Assembly: GCA_026417195.1 (NCBI GenBank)
Contig: JAOADS010000046.1
Span: 1-12,838, forward strand
Length of the DNA: 12,838 nt
Source: Ignavibacteria bacterium
Lineage (GTDB): Bacteria > Bacteroidota > Ignavibacteria > Tepidaquicellales > OLB5
Reading direction: 5' to 3'
Below, piece by piece: positions 6,801-12,838 of the stretch (within the stretch, counting starts at the first letter, position 1; each line of letters begins with the position of its first letter). A model generated the notes under the pieces. That model ran no database searches, was not told the DNA's origin, and saw nothing but the letters and a program-made list of their open reading frames with translations. The translations under genes and the position numbers were made by a program.

Positions 6801-9258
6801 CCTCCTTGCTTAAATTGTTATATTCATCCATTGTAAATCCGGTCTGTCGTGTGAATTCATCATTCACATATTCATATTTCATGGTCTTTGCATTTATTCT
6901 GGTAACAGCTACAGGGGCATTTGAAGCAAGGTTTCTGTATCTGCGTTCACTTGCAAGTATTGATAGTTCTGCATTTTTTCTTTCTGTTATATCAATACAT
7001 ATTTCGTTCATGATTGCCGGCTTTCCGGTTTCATCAAAGTCTGCATAAATAAATGTGTCCAGCCACATAAATTCACCTTTGCGGTTCACTATTCTATAGT
7101 CAAAATGCAACATACCCCTGCAATTTTCCCTTTTCCACTTTTCATAATTGTGATAAACCTTTTCCCTGTCTTCATTATAAATTATAGCTGACTTTTCCTG
7201 ACGGCTTAATTTACTGTACTCCTCAACGGAACATCCCATCTGTCTTTCGAACTCTTTGTTTGCATATTCAAATTCATTTGTAATAAGGGAATATCTTGCT
7301 ACTGATACTGGGACATGGTGCGCTAAATTTCTGTACTTTCTCTCGCTCTCCTGTAAGGCTAACTGAAATTCTTTGTTTTTCGTAATATCTCTGCAGATTA
7401 TGAAGAGTTCTTTTGGTTCCCCGTTTTTATCAAATAAAAGTTTTGTGCTTTCATTAACCCATATTACCGTTCCGTCTTTCTTTACTTTTCTGAATTCCAG
7501 ATTTTCACCTGTTAGCTTTGTAGTAAATATTTTCATCATTTTTTTTGTAACATATTCAAGGTCATCTTTGTAAACAACTTTCCATACTTCATTGCCTATG
7601 AGTTCATCAACATTATATCCGAGATATTCAGCACCGGACTTATTTACTGATTTCACCGTGCCATCCGGCAATATTGAAAAATACATATCTGGCGCACTAT
7701 CATATAAATCCTGATATCGCTGTTCACTGAGCCTCAGGGCGTTTTCATAAGCTTTACGTTCTGTGATATCATTTGCAATTCCTATGGATGCAATTGTTTC
7801 CCCCTTGTCATTTTTAAGCAATGAAGTTGACAGATATATCGGGAACTCTCTTCCGTCTTTTGTAACGTTGATAAGTTCGCCCTGCCAGCCGCCTTGCTTT
7901 GTTTTCGTGTCTATCAACTGCAATAGTTCAGGTGAATTTTTAGAGGATCGTAAGAAATTAATTTCTTTACCTAAAATTTCACTGCTTTTATATCCATACA
8001 TCCTTTCAAATGCCTGATTAACGAATATCAGTTTACCTTCATTGTCAGTTATGCTTACAGCCTCAGATATACTTTTTACCGCAGCTGCCAGAATGTTTAG
8101 TTTCTCCTGAGCTGCTTTCTTATCAGATATGTCTCTTACAAAGAGCTGGACAACTTCCTCATCATGGAGTCTGATTAGCTTCATGCTTATGTCAACATCA
8201 ACAAAAGAACCATCTTTACATTTATATCTGGATTCAAACTGGTAGTTACCCTTTTCTTTTAATGACTGATAGATAAGAAACGTGCTGTCTGTTATGTTTT
8301 CACCAATAAGATCGGAGAATTTCATATTTCGAAATTCTTCACGTGAATATCCGAAAAGTTCACAGGCTTTGTTGTTTACGGAAATTATCCTGCCATCAAG
8401 TGACTGAACAAATATTGCATCGGTTGCAAAATCAAAAAGATTCCTGTATTTATTTTCATTTTCTTTTAAAACTCTTTCAGAGTTCTTTCTTTCCGTAATG
8501 TCCTGAATGATCAGCACAGCCCCTTTCAGCAAGCCCTTTTCATCTCTGATGGGAGAGGCACTGTGATCTATAGGTATTTTATTTCCGCTTTTTGATATGA
8601 GAATTGTATGGTTGGTTCTTCCTATTACTATATCATCCTTTAACACTATGTTTACTGGATTCTCAACAGTTTCACCCGATGATTCATCTATGAGGACAAT
8701 TATCTCTTCTACTTTTTTTCCGGATGCTTCTTCAATTTTATATCCGGTAAGTGATTCTGCAACAGGGTTCATGAAACGAATAAAACCTTTTTCATCACTT
8801 ACTATTACAGCGTCCCCTACACTTTTCAGTATAGTTGAGAGCCACCTTTCATTTTCTTTAAGAAGGGTTTCCATCTGGTGTTTATAAAGAGCCATCTCTA
8901 TACTTGAACGTAAGTATCTTTCCTCAAACGGTTTCAGAATGTATCCTAAGGGTTCTGTTTGTTTAGCCCTGTTCAGCGTTTTATCGTCTTCGTATGCTGT
9001 CAGGTAAACTATAGGAACGTTATATCTGTTTTTTATCTCCCTGGCTGTTTCACTTCCGTCTATATCTCCCTTTAAAACAATATCCATTAATATCAGATCA
9101 GGAAGATCCGACTCAAGTTTGTCAATAGCCTCTTTGCCGGTAAATGCTATGTTCGAGACGATGTAGCCGAGACTCTCGAGACAGCTCTTTATGTCCTGAG
9201 CTATAATTCCCTCATCTTCAACTATCATTATTCTCGGAGTACCGTTAAATAAAGCCAT
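3886..9258 (-). CDS. Giant soluble hybrid sensor histidine kinase: REC, eleven PAS, HisKA, HATPase_c
   Basis: 1790 residues with no membrane segment, so cytosolic. An N-terminal receiver (8-125) has D15, phospho-acceptor D59, T87 and K109. I count eleven PAS/PAC units at about 136-258, 267-380, 384-501, 511-628, 638-760, 770-892, 904-1025, 1034-1151, 1162-1276, 1286-1421 and 1433-1549, most ending in a DITERK-like PAC motif. HisKA spans 1566-1632, with phospho-acceptor H1578 in ASHDLQEPLR. The ATPase has an N-box with N1688 and N1692, G1 DNGIGL (1722-1727), an F-box near 1735 and G2 GTGIGL (1750-1755), so the kinase looks active. The HDLQEPLR HisKA type is common in phytochrome-like and multi-PAS kinases that pair with Rcp1 receivers, as found next door. 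Each PAS could sense a different ligand, but I see no decisive cofactor motif. It is far longer than usual kinases. The ATG at 9258 gives the receiver a normal N-terminus; the upstream ribosome site is weak. Confidence 0.95.
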   Translation of the reverse strand: MALFNGTPRIMIVEDEGIIAQDIKSCLESLGYIVSNIAFTGKEAIDKLESDLPDLILMDIVLKGDIDGSETAREIKNRYNVPIVYLTAYEDDKTLNRAKQTEPLGYILKPFEERYLRSSIEMALYKHQMETLLKENERWLSTILKSVGDAVIVSDEKGFIRFMNPVAESLTGYKIEEASGKKVEEIIVLIDESSGETVENPVNIVLKDDIVIGRTNHTILISKSGNKIPIDHSASPIRDEKGLLKGAVLIIQDITERKNSERVLKENENKYRNLFDFATDAIFVQSLDGRIISVNNKACELFGYSREEFRNMKFSDLIGENITDSTFLIYQSLKEKGNYQFESRYKCKDGSFVDVDISMKLIRLHDEEVVQLFVRDISDKKAAQEKLNILAAAVKSISEAVSITDNEGKLIFVNQAFERMYGYKSSEILGKEINFLRSSKNSPELLQLIDTKTKQGGWQGELINVTKDGREFPIYLSTSLLKNDKGETIASIGIANDITERKAYENALRLSEQRYQDLYDSAPDMYFSILPDGTVKSVNKSGAEYLGYNVDELIGNEVWKVVYKDDLEYVTKKMMKIFTTKLTGENLEFRKVKKDGTVIWVNESTKLLFDKNGEPKELFIICRDITKNKEFQLALQESERKYRNLAHHVPVSVARYSLITNEFEYANKEFERQMGCSVEEYSKLSRQEKSAIIYNEDREKVYHNYEKWKRENCRGMLHFDYRIVNRKGEFMWLDTFIYADFDETGKPAIMNEICIDITERKNAELSILASERRYRNLASNAPVAVTRINAKTMKYEYVNDEFTRQTGFTMDEYNNLSKEELKALSYPEDFKRVNEFFNKWKENGFKGTHKLEYRLFNRSGEIIWLDTYLYADFDEKGNLLAINQICIDITEQKKANEKIKENEEKYRNLASNAPVAVTRFLIKENIYDFANEEFTRQSGYTIEEYNRIDDNKLIEMVHPEDRERIFRFYKDWSKGGYKGTQHIDYRIFNRFKKLVWLDTYLYAEFDKEGKAFAINQICIDITEQKKAQEELREKDKKFKVLIDNVNDIITLLNKDGDIKFSSPSLEKLLGYKENEFLNNNILNYIHPDDRDAFIEKFNLISSKTDKNILNVQFRCLTSSGEWKWHEGNLQNLLDEPLIEAIILTQRDITERKKAEEEILLQKSYFQQLFENSPEGIVMLDNEDRVVNVNKGFEKMFQYSLEEIKGKTLNNFIVPESLQEQASQFSLFVVKGEIIQRETVRKRKDGSNVEVSILAYPITLGENQIGIYGIYSDITERKETEKALRNSEERYKAFIKQSTEGIWRFEFLEPISIDLPHEEQLKLIFRYGYLAECNDVFAKMYGYDSATELIGTRLSDLLPESDPRNIEFIKSGIASGYKIDNQESYETDRFGNTRVFINNLVGILENNYLVRVWGTQRDITEAKRAQEELQRTQLKLATLLENLPDVVLYEIGPTYFISENVKDLLGYPQSMFIENKDFLKSLMHPSDRMVVEEKNKEWEENGSKGVLNTEFRARRENGEYLWIEDHKIKLKMNDGSEKIAGVLIDVNEHKRAEAKLKTLAEKLSQSNKELEQFAYVASHDLQEPLRMVSSYIQLLQKRYKGSLDAQADEFINYAVEGVSRMKMLINDLLIYSRVNTREFEFEPVDCNLVLKQTISNLKTAIDESGAIIRVEPLPTVYANSLYMGQLFQNLLSNAIKFRKEGVRPEITVSAKHNQNEWMFSVSDNGIGLEKEFAEKIFVIFQRLHSNSEYPGTGIGLAICKRIAEKFGGHIWVESEKGKGATFHFTVPDRED
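6181..7347 (-). repeat. Three in-register tandem PAS units (396-bp period) inside the kinase gene
   Basis: PAS units 5, 6 and 7 (residues about 638-1026) align without a gap. The anchor tyrosine of YRNLA falls at 642, 774 and 906, and the ICIDIT motif repeats at the same 132-residue interval. Units 6 and 7 share an identical YRNLASNAPVAVTR stretch, and all three share a WLDT-[FY]-[IL]-YA-[DE]-FD core. The unrelated lengths of the other PAS units make this an intragenic tandem amplification rather than mere family resemblance. All three resemble the PAS_3 fold type. Confidence 0.85.
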
Positions 9259-9291
9259 TTGGTTTCTTTAGAGATTTTTTATTTGTAACTT

Positions 9292-9316
9292 ATTCACGGT
9301 AAATAATATTGTGAAT
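9292..9316. other. Inverted repeat ATTCAC-N13-GTGAAT upstream of the kinase
   Basis: Half-sites 9292-9297 and 9311-9316 are perfect complements, with a 13-base spacer, so centres are 19 bases apart (nearly two helical turns). The element lies 34-58 bases before the kinase start codon, where a dimeric regulator could act. No family-specific match is claimed. Confidence 0.35.
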
Positions 9317-9365
9317 GATTGTAAAACACGTTATATATCAAGTTCAAATTAATTTTTTCACGGTA
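9293..9365. repeat. Direct repeat TTCACGGTA, two copies 64 bases apart
   Basis: Nine-base identical copies lie at 9293-9301 and 9357-9365, in the 187-base gap between the divergent kinase and glycosyltransferase genes. The first copy overlaps the inverted repeat half-site at 9292-9297. The spacing is close to six helical turns, so the copies would face the same side of the DNA. They may be operator copies, or chance. Confidence 0.35.
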
Positions 9366-9410
9366 TATCATCAATACCTTTAATACGTTAGTATTTTTTT
9401 ACTTTAAAAC

Positions 9411-9441
9411 TTTGATTTAAGTGGTTTTAGAGCTAAATTTG
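9411..9441 (+). promoter_or_regulatory. Bacteroidota-type promoter of the glycosyltransferase gene, possibly leaderless
   Basis: TTTG at 9411-9414, 19 bases, then TAAATTTG at 9434-9441: this fits the TTTG / TAnnTTTG (-33/-7) promoter pattern of Bacteroidota. The start codon is only four bases beyond the -7 element, so transcription would begin at or within a few bases of the ATG at 9446. That gives a leaderless or nearly leaderless mRNA, consistent with the absence of a Shine-Dalgarno site. Confidence 0.45.
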
Positions 9442-9445
9442 AGAA

Positions 9446-10564
9446 ATGAAAATCCTTAAATGCTGTGGCTCGTATTCATTAGGTGGTATTGAGATATATA
9501 TAATCAGAACGATAGAGGTTCTTCTCAAACACGGACATGAAGTTCACTTTGCCTGTCCGTATGGTTCGTCGCTTCATAAAAAAGCTCTGGGTTTGGGTAT
9601 TAGCGTGTTTCCTTTGATGGAACATGGAATTCGAAGACTGAAAGCTGTTTTCCGGTTGAAAGAAATTATCAGGGAAAATAATTACAGTATTATTCACACA
9701 CATCTTTCGAATGACTTATGGACAATTGTTCCGGCAATTAGTTTTTCAGGAGTTAATTCACGATTAATTCTATCAAAATGTATGGCTAGCGGTATTTCCA
9801 AGAAAGATTTGTTTCACAGATATCTTTACAAACATGTAGATAAAATTATAGCAGTTTCAAGTTTTATCAGAGAGAATGTTATAGAAACATGTCCAGCTGA
9901 CCCCAGTAAAATTACAGTTATCAACGATGCAGTTTCTGTGAGCGATTTTGATCCTTCAATGTATAACAGAAATGATATCAGGAAATCATTAGGTTTTTCT
10001 GAAATTGATGTTGTAGTCGGCATGATAGGCAGAATGACACCGGGTAAAGGTCATGACATATTCTTCAACGCTGTTAAGTTACTTTCCACTAAATATGATA
10101 TGGTAAAATTTATAGTAGTCGGTTCAGCCAGTTATGGAGAAAGTGAATATGAAAAGAAATTACATATCATGGCAAAGGAAATGGGTGTAAAAGAAAAGAT
10201 TATTTTTACCGGATTTTCGGAAAATGTTGCTTACTATTTATCAGCCATGGATATACTTGCTTTTCCGTCTAAGGAAGAGTCATTTGGAGGAACTTTGCTT
10301 GAAGCTATGGCAATGAAAGTTACTCCGGTTGCTTTCAGTTCCGGCGGAGTAACTGATATTATCATAGACGGCAAGACCGGACTGCTTGCAGAAAAAGCTA
10401 ATTCAGATGATTTTATTCATAAGTTATGTCAGCTTATTGAAGATAATAAATTAAGGAAAGAGATGTCTGAAAAGTGCAGAGAAAGGGTTCTGGAAAACTT
10501 TGAACTAGACTCAAATATAAAGTTAGTTGAAAAACTTTATGAAGAAGTTAGTAAAGAAACCTAA
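9446..10564 (+). CDS. GT4-like glycosyltransferase (GT-B fold)
   Basis: 372 residues. The N-terminal Rossmann half (about 1-185) starts MKILKCCGSYSLGGIE, with the glycine pair 13-14 typical of GT4 acceptor-side loops, and continues with IIHTHLSND (82-90). The C-terminal half (Glycos_transf_1) has VGMIGRMTPGKG (191-202), with R196 and K201 positioned to bind the donor's phosphates. FTGF follows at 254-257, and then the EX7E motif E278-SFGGTLL-E286 in PSKEESFGGTLLEAMA. The family moves a sugar from an activated donor to a growing glycan or lipid acceptor at the cytoplasmic face of the membrane; donor and acceptor cannot be told from sequence. There is no membrane helix or signal peptide. No other polysaccharide genes adjoin, only an overlapping NUDIX hydrolase. 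The start is fixed by the family's usual N-terminus; there is no ribosome site. Confidence 0.92.
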   Translation: MKILKCCGSYSLGGIEIYIIRTIEVLLKHGHEVHFACPYGSSLHKKALGLGISVFPLMEHGIRRLKAVFRLKEIIRENNYSIIHTHLSNDLWTIVPAISFSGVNSRLILSKCMASGISKKDLFHRYLYKHVDKIIAVSSFIRENVIETCPADPSKITVINDAVSVSDFDPSMYNRNDIRKSLGFSEIDVVVGMIGRMTPGKGHDIFFNAVKLLSTKYDMVKFIVVGSASYGESEYEKKLHIMAKEMGVKEKIIFTGFSENVAYYLSAMDILAFPSKEESFGGTLLEAMAMKVTPVAFSSGGVTDIIIDGKTGLLAEKANSDDFIHKLCQLIEDNKLRKEMSEKCRERVLENFELDSNIKLVEKLYEEVSKET

Positions 10565-11024
10565 GAGAATAAGTGCGGGAATCTTAATGTACAGAGTAAG
10601 AAACGGGAATGTGGAAGTTTTACTTGCTCACCCCGGAGGTCCCTACTTTGCAAACAAAGATGATGGTTACTGGTCTGTTCCCAAAGGTGAACCTGATGGC
10701 TCGGAAGAACTTCTCTCTGCAGCAATCCGGGAGTTTACTGAAGAAACAGGTATAGAGCCTAACGGAGAGTTTCTTGAATTAGGTTCAATTACTCAGAAAG
10801 GTGGCAAGGAGGTATTCTGCTGGGCAGTAAGAGGAGACTATCCTGAAAATTACGTTCATAAATGTAATATGATTGATATAGAATGGCCTCCGCGTTCAGG
10901 GAAATTCGTTAAATTTCCTGAAATTGACAGAGTTGAGTTTTTTAGTTTACCTGATGCTAAAACCAAAATTAAACAGACTCAGATTCCTCTGCTTGAAAGG
11001 TTAGAAAAATTAATTTACAGGTAG
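10539..11024 (+). CDS. NUDIX hydrolase (COG4119-like)
   Basis: 161 residues from the ATG at 10539, with a TTG at 10527 as an alternative. The NUDIX box is complete: G-x5-E-x7-REFTEETGI, residues 50-72, with the REFTEE glutamates that bind metal. The flanking RISAGILMYRVRNGN and HPGGPYFANKDDGYWSVPKGEPDGS are typical of a bacterial family of predicted NTP pyrophosphohydrolases (COG4119), as is the C-terminal W-P-P-x-SGK-x-x-x-FPE-x-DR-x-x-F segment. Such enzymes cleave a nucleoside diphosphate linked to another group; the substrate is unknown. The ATG lies 26 bases inside the end of the glycosyltransferase gene, so the two are probably co-transcribed and coupled. Whether it clears a nucleotide-sugar linked to that enzyme is speculative. 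It ends one base from the convergent anti-sigma gene. Confidence 0.9.
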   Translation: MKKLVKKPKRISAGILMYRVRNGNVEVLLAHPGGPYFANKDDGYWSVPKGEPDGSEELLSAAIREFTEETGIEPNGEFLELGSITQKGGKEVFCWAVRGDYPENYVHKCNMIDIEWPPRSGKFVKFPEIDRVEFFSLPDAKTKIKQTQIPLLERLEKLIYR

Positions 11025-11025
11025 C

Positions 11026-11844
11026 TTAAATCTCTCCGATCAGATATAACTGAGAAAGGTCTGGTACTGGACTTCCACCTTTTTTTTCAAGTGTTACCGC
11101 AAAAGTATCTGCACTTTCTATTGGCACTTCCATAGAAATTATTTCATCAGTAACATTAAAAACTCCTGCATCCACAGGTTTTCCTCCTTTAATTGCCCAT
11201 AGCTGATATTGTTTATCAGTCGGTGGTGCAGGTAAACTATGAACGGAAAGTAATACTTTCCTTGTCTCGGGGTTCCAGAAAACTGTAGCTGATGAATTTA
11301 AAGAAATCGCTGAACCTTTTAAATCAAAAATCTTATTACCTTTATTTGAAACCATTCTGATTATTTCAGATTTTCTGTTGATCTCATTGCGTATGCGTTC
11401 GTAGTCTTCCCTGAGGACGGAGTTTTCTTTTTTAAGTCTGTGAGCTATGTTTTCAGTTTGCCTGAGTTTAATATATAAAAATACATTAATTATGACATTC
11501 ACAGTAAAAAATACCCATAAGGCTGCCATTAAGAATTTTCTGAATTTGCTTTTTGCCGGTTTTTCCGGCTCTTGAGTTTTATCGTCAGCAATCTTCTGAT
11601 ATATTTTTTTATCTGCTTCCATAATTCTTTTCATTACCTTATTTTTTAAAGCCGGGTCAGGAGATATTTTATATAACATTGAATACTTAGCCAGAGTATT
11701 CCTGATTTCTTCAAGTTCTTGAGCTATTTCAGGATTTGATTTAATAATTTCATTTACCTGTGAAGCTTCAGCTTCATCAAGCAAGCCGCACGCATAAAGT
11801 TCAAGTATACCTGATTCTATGTATTCTTTAGAATTTATTTTCAT
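11026..11844 (-). CDS. RskA-like membrane anti-sigma factor
   Basis: 272 residues. The cytoplasmic N-terminus (about 8-75) is helical (ILELYACGLLDEAEASQV) and resembles the sigma-binding part of anti-sigma-K factors, which contain a short L-x-x-Y-A-x-G-x-L-x-x-x-E motif. It lacks the HxxxCxxC zinc motif of ZAS anti-sigmas. One transmembrane helix lies at about 104-125. Residues 126-165 are charged and heptad-like, probably a periplasmic coiled coil. Residues about 178-272 are an RskA C-terminal domain (ATVFWNPETRKVLLSVHSLP, YQLWAIKGGKPVDAGVF). It holds the partner ECF sigma factor at the membrane, probably releasing it after proteolysis in response to an envelope signal. Its ATG overlaps the sigma stop as ATGA, a standard sigma/anti-sigma coupling. 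The signal sensed is not visible. Confidence 0.9.
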   Translation of the reverse strand: MKINSKEYIESGILELYACGLLDEAEASQVNEIIKSNPEIAQELEEIRNTLAKYSMLYKISPDPALKNKVMKRIMEADKKIYQKIADDKTQEPEKPAKSKFRKFLMAALWVFFTVNVIINVFLYIKLRQTENIAHRLKKENSVLREDYERIRNEINRKSEIIRMVSNKGNKIFDLKGSAISLNSSATVFWNPETRKVLLSVHSLPAPPTDKQYQLWAIKGGKPVDAGVFNVTDEIISMEVPIESADTFAVTLEKKGGSPVPDLSQLYLIGEI

Positions 11845-12404
11845 TTCAAGTGTTCCCGTAAAACTTTTATGGCTGTTCTAAGTTTGGTTTTTAATGTACC
11901 TAACGGCATATTTAAAGATTTAGCTGCCTCAGCCTGTGTATAACCCTTAAAATAAACTATATCAATTATTTTTTTGTTTTCATCGGAAAGAACTTTATTC
12001 AATACTTCATCTATTCCTATGTAGTCTGTATTAATAGAAAATGAAACTTCATCGTCAACTATATTTACGTAACTGTCATCACTTAGGTTTTTAGACTGAT
12101 TTTTAAAATTTTTTGAGCGAAGTGTGTCTATGGTAAGATTCCTTGCTATATTAACTATCCAGGTGGAAAATTTGGATTTGTCAGGGTCATATGATTCAAT
12201 ATTCATCCATATTTTCACAAAAACTTCCTGTAATAAATCCTCAGCAAGATCTTTTCTCTGAATGATTCTGTAGATTAATGCAAACAAGACAGGAGCATAC
12301 TTATCGTATAAGTCAGATATTCCTGTCCGGTCGCCTTTTCTTATAAGGGAAACCATTTCCTGATCTGTGTCTAAATTTCTTACTTCCGAAGTTCTTTGAG
12401 ACAT
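11841..12404 (-). CDS. ECF sigma factor, SigK-like
   Basis: 187 residues from the ATG at 12404. Sigma region 2 (31-97) is clear: LYDKYAPVLFALIYRI, DLAEDLLQEVFVKIW (the core-binding DLxQEVF motif) and FSTWIVNIARNLTIDTLR. After a short linker, region 4 (132-185) has the -35-binding HTH YTQAEAAKSLNMPLGTLKTK. There is no anti-sigma or extra domain fused. An upstream TTG at 12419 would add five residues, but AAAAGGA sits five bases before the ATG and overlaps that TTG stretch, so the ATG is the true start. It is followed by, and overlaps, an RskA-like anti-sigma factor, which puts it in the SigK/RskA type of ECF pairs. Sigma factors in this class usually autoregulate, but I could not identify their promoter here. 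Confidence 0.93.
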   Translation of the reverse strand: MSQRTSEVRNLDTDQEMVSLIRKGDRTGISDLYDKYAPVLFALIYRIIQRKDLAEDLLQEVFVKIWMNIESYDPDKSKFSTWIVNIARNLTIDTLRSKNFKNQSKNLSDDSYVNIVDDEVSFSINTDYIGIDEVLNKVLSDENKKIIDIVYFKGYTQAEAAKSLNMPLGTLKTKLRTAIKVLREHLK

Positions 12405-12550
12405 ATATATCCTTTTCAAAACTTGCCAAAATAAATCATAAATTCAATCTAACAAATAATCCGTCACAAATATGTTATCTGACTTTAATAATAATGTTAA
12501 TTTAACCTTTATAAAATTATGATTATATTAATAAAAATAATTTCATTAAA
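12405..12550. other. Divergent intergenic region between the sigma factor and yqgE
   Basis: About 146 very AT-rich bases. Apart from the sigma factor ribosome site I see no exact TAnnTTTG element, no convincing ECF promoter pair and no strong hairpin. Near-matches such as CATATTTG on the minus strand are too weak to call. Confidence 0.5.
12410..12416 (-). promoter_or_regulatory. Shine-Dalgarno site that decides the sigma factor start
   Basis: The minus strand reads AAAAGGA, five bases before the ATG at 12404. Because it lies within the first codons of the alternative TTG reading, it argues that translation begins at the ATG. Confidence 0.75.
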
Positions 12551-12838
12551 ATGAAAATTATTCCGTCCAAAGGTAAGGTTCTGATATCTGAACCTTTTTT
12601 AAATGACATTAATTTTAAAAGGACCATAATACTTCTTGTGGAACATAATGAACAGGGCTCAATAGGCTTTGTTTTAAATAAACCAACCGGCTATCTGCTT
12701 AATGAGGCTGTTGAGGAATTTCCGGAAATAGGCTCGCCTTTGTTTTACGGAGGTCCTGTGCATGTTAATTCACTTCATTTTATATACCGAGGAGAAAAAA
12801 TCCTTGACGATTCAGTTGAGGTTCTGCCGGGGCTATAC
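12551..12838 (+). CDS. yqgE: YqgE/AlgH (DUF179) family protein, N-terminal part
   Basis: 96 residues are visible before the window ends; the family is usually about 185 residues. The N-terminus KGKVLISEPFLND-x-NF-x-RT and the motifs GSIGFVLNKP (36-45) and LFYGGPV (64-70) are characteristic of YqgE/AlgH proteins. Members are widespread and small, and their exact function is unsettled; Pseudomonas AlgH was first linked to alginate regulation. The ATG at 12551 is the natural start, because the family begins a few residues before KGK-x-LIS, but no Shine-Dalgarno site is visible. It is transcribed away from the sigma factor, with no shared function evident. Confidence 0.9.
   Translation, partial: MKIIPSKGKVLISEPFLNDINFKRTIILLVEHNEQGSIGFVLNKPTGYLLNEAVEEFPEIGSPLFYGGPVHVNSLHFIYRGEKILDDSVEVLPGLY

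Noticed and set aside
6611..7048. 145-codon open frame on the plus strand opposite the PAS repeats
   Set aside because: It lies entirely antisense to a well-supported kinase; the translation is serine/phenylalanine-rich low-information sequence typical of a shadow frame.
3886..9258. Recurrent short motifs that could suggest a CRISPR or satellite array
   Set aside because: The recurrences code for the DITERK-like PAC endings of PAS domains at irregular spacing within an open reading frame; there are no identical short repeats with unique spacers.
12405..12419. TTG start extending the ECF sigma factor by five residues
   Set aside because: These bases contain the AAAAGGA ribosome site for the ATG at 12404.
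1..12838. tRNA, rRNA, insertion sequence, defence system or prophage genes
   Set aside because: I looked on both strands and found no transposase, integrase, nuclease or restriction motifs, no cloverleaf-like conserved tRNA boxes, and no terminal inverted repeats.

Overview
The window is a low-GC, gene-dense bacterial chromosome segment. It carries no RNA gene, insertion sequence, CRISPR array or phage gene that I can recognise. Several features point to the Bacteroidota/FCB group, with an Ignavibacteria-like lineage as one possibility: AT-rich coding, exported proteins with Bacteroidota-style leaders, two possible promoters with the TAnnTTTG -7 element, and a very large soluble multi-PAS histidine kinase beside an Rcp1-type receiver. 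Some genes nevertheless have good Shine-Dalgarno sites (AGGAGG, AAGGAG, AAAGGA), which is less typical of classical Bacteroidetes. The taxonomic assignment is inference.

Layout, left to right. (1) Positions 1-1169, minus strand, cut by the left edge: an inner-membrane-anchored OmpA-type peptidoglycan-binding domain followed by a von Willebrand A domain with an intact MIDAS. (2) Positions 1373-3371, plus strand: a WYL-domain transcriptional regulator, then two exported thioredoxin-fold proteins. One is a single-cysteine peroxiredoxin-like protein and the other a TlpA-like CXXC protein; they overlap by 4 bases and look translationally coupled. (3) Positions 9258-3404, minus strand: a 1790-residue sensor kinase (REC, eleven PAS domains, HisKA, HATPase_c) followed 50 bases later by a stand-alone Rcp1-like receiver, presumably its phosphorylation partner. 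Three of the PAS domains form an exact 132-residue (396 bp) tandem repeat. (4) Positions 9446-11024, plus strand: a GT-B (GT4-like) glycosyltransferase overlapping a NUDIX hydrolase. (5) Positions 12404-11026, minus strand: an ECF sigma factor and its RskA-like membrane anti-sigma factor, sharing an ATGA overlap. (6) Position 12551 to the right edge, plus strand: the first 96 residues of a YqgE/AlgH (DUF179) protein.

The theme is signalling and envelope function: a cytosolic multi-input two-component pair, a sigma/anti-sigma switch, a WYL regulator next to exported redox proteins, and a peptidoglycan-tethered VWA protein. No stretch over about 190 bases lacks a gene. Intergenic regions hold a few weak palindromes and promoter-like sequences and no convincing intrinsic terminator. 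I do not see a clearly new multi-gene system. The most unusual items are the OmpA-then-VWA architecture, the in-register PAS triplication, and the possibly leaderless glycosyltransferase promoter.
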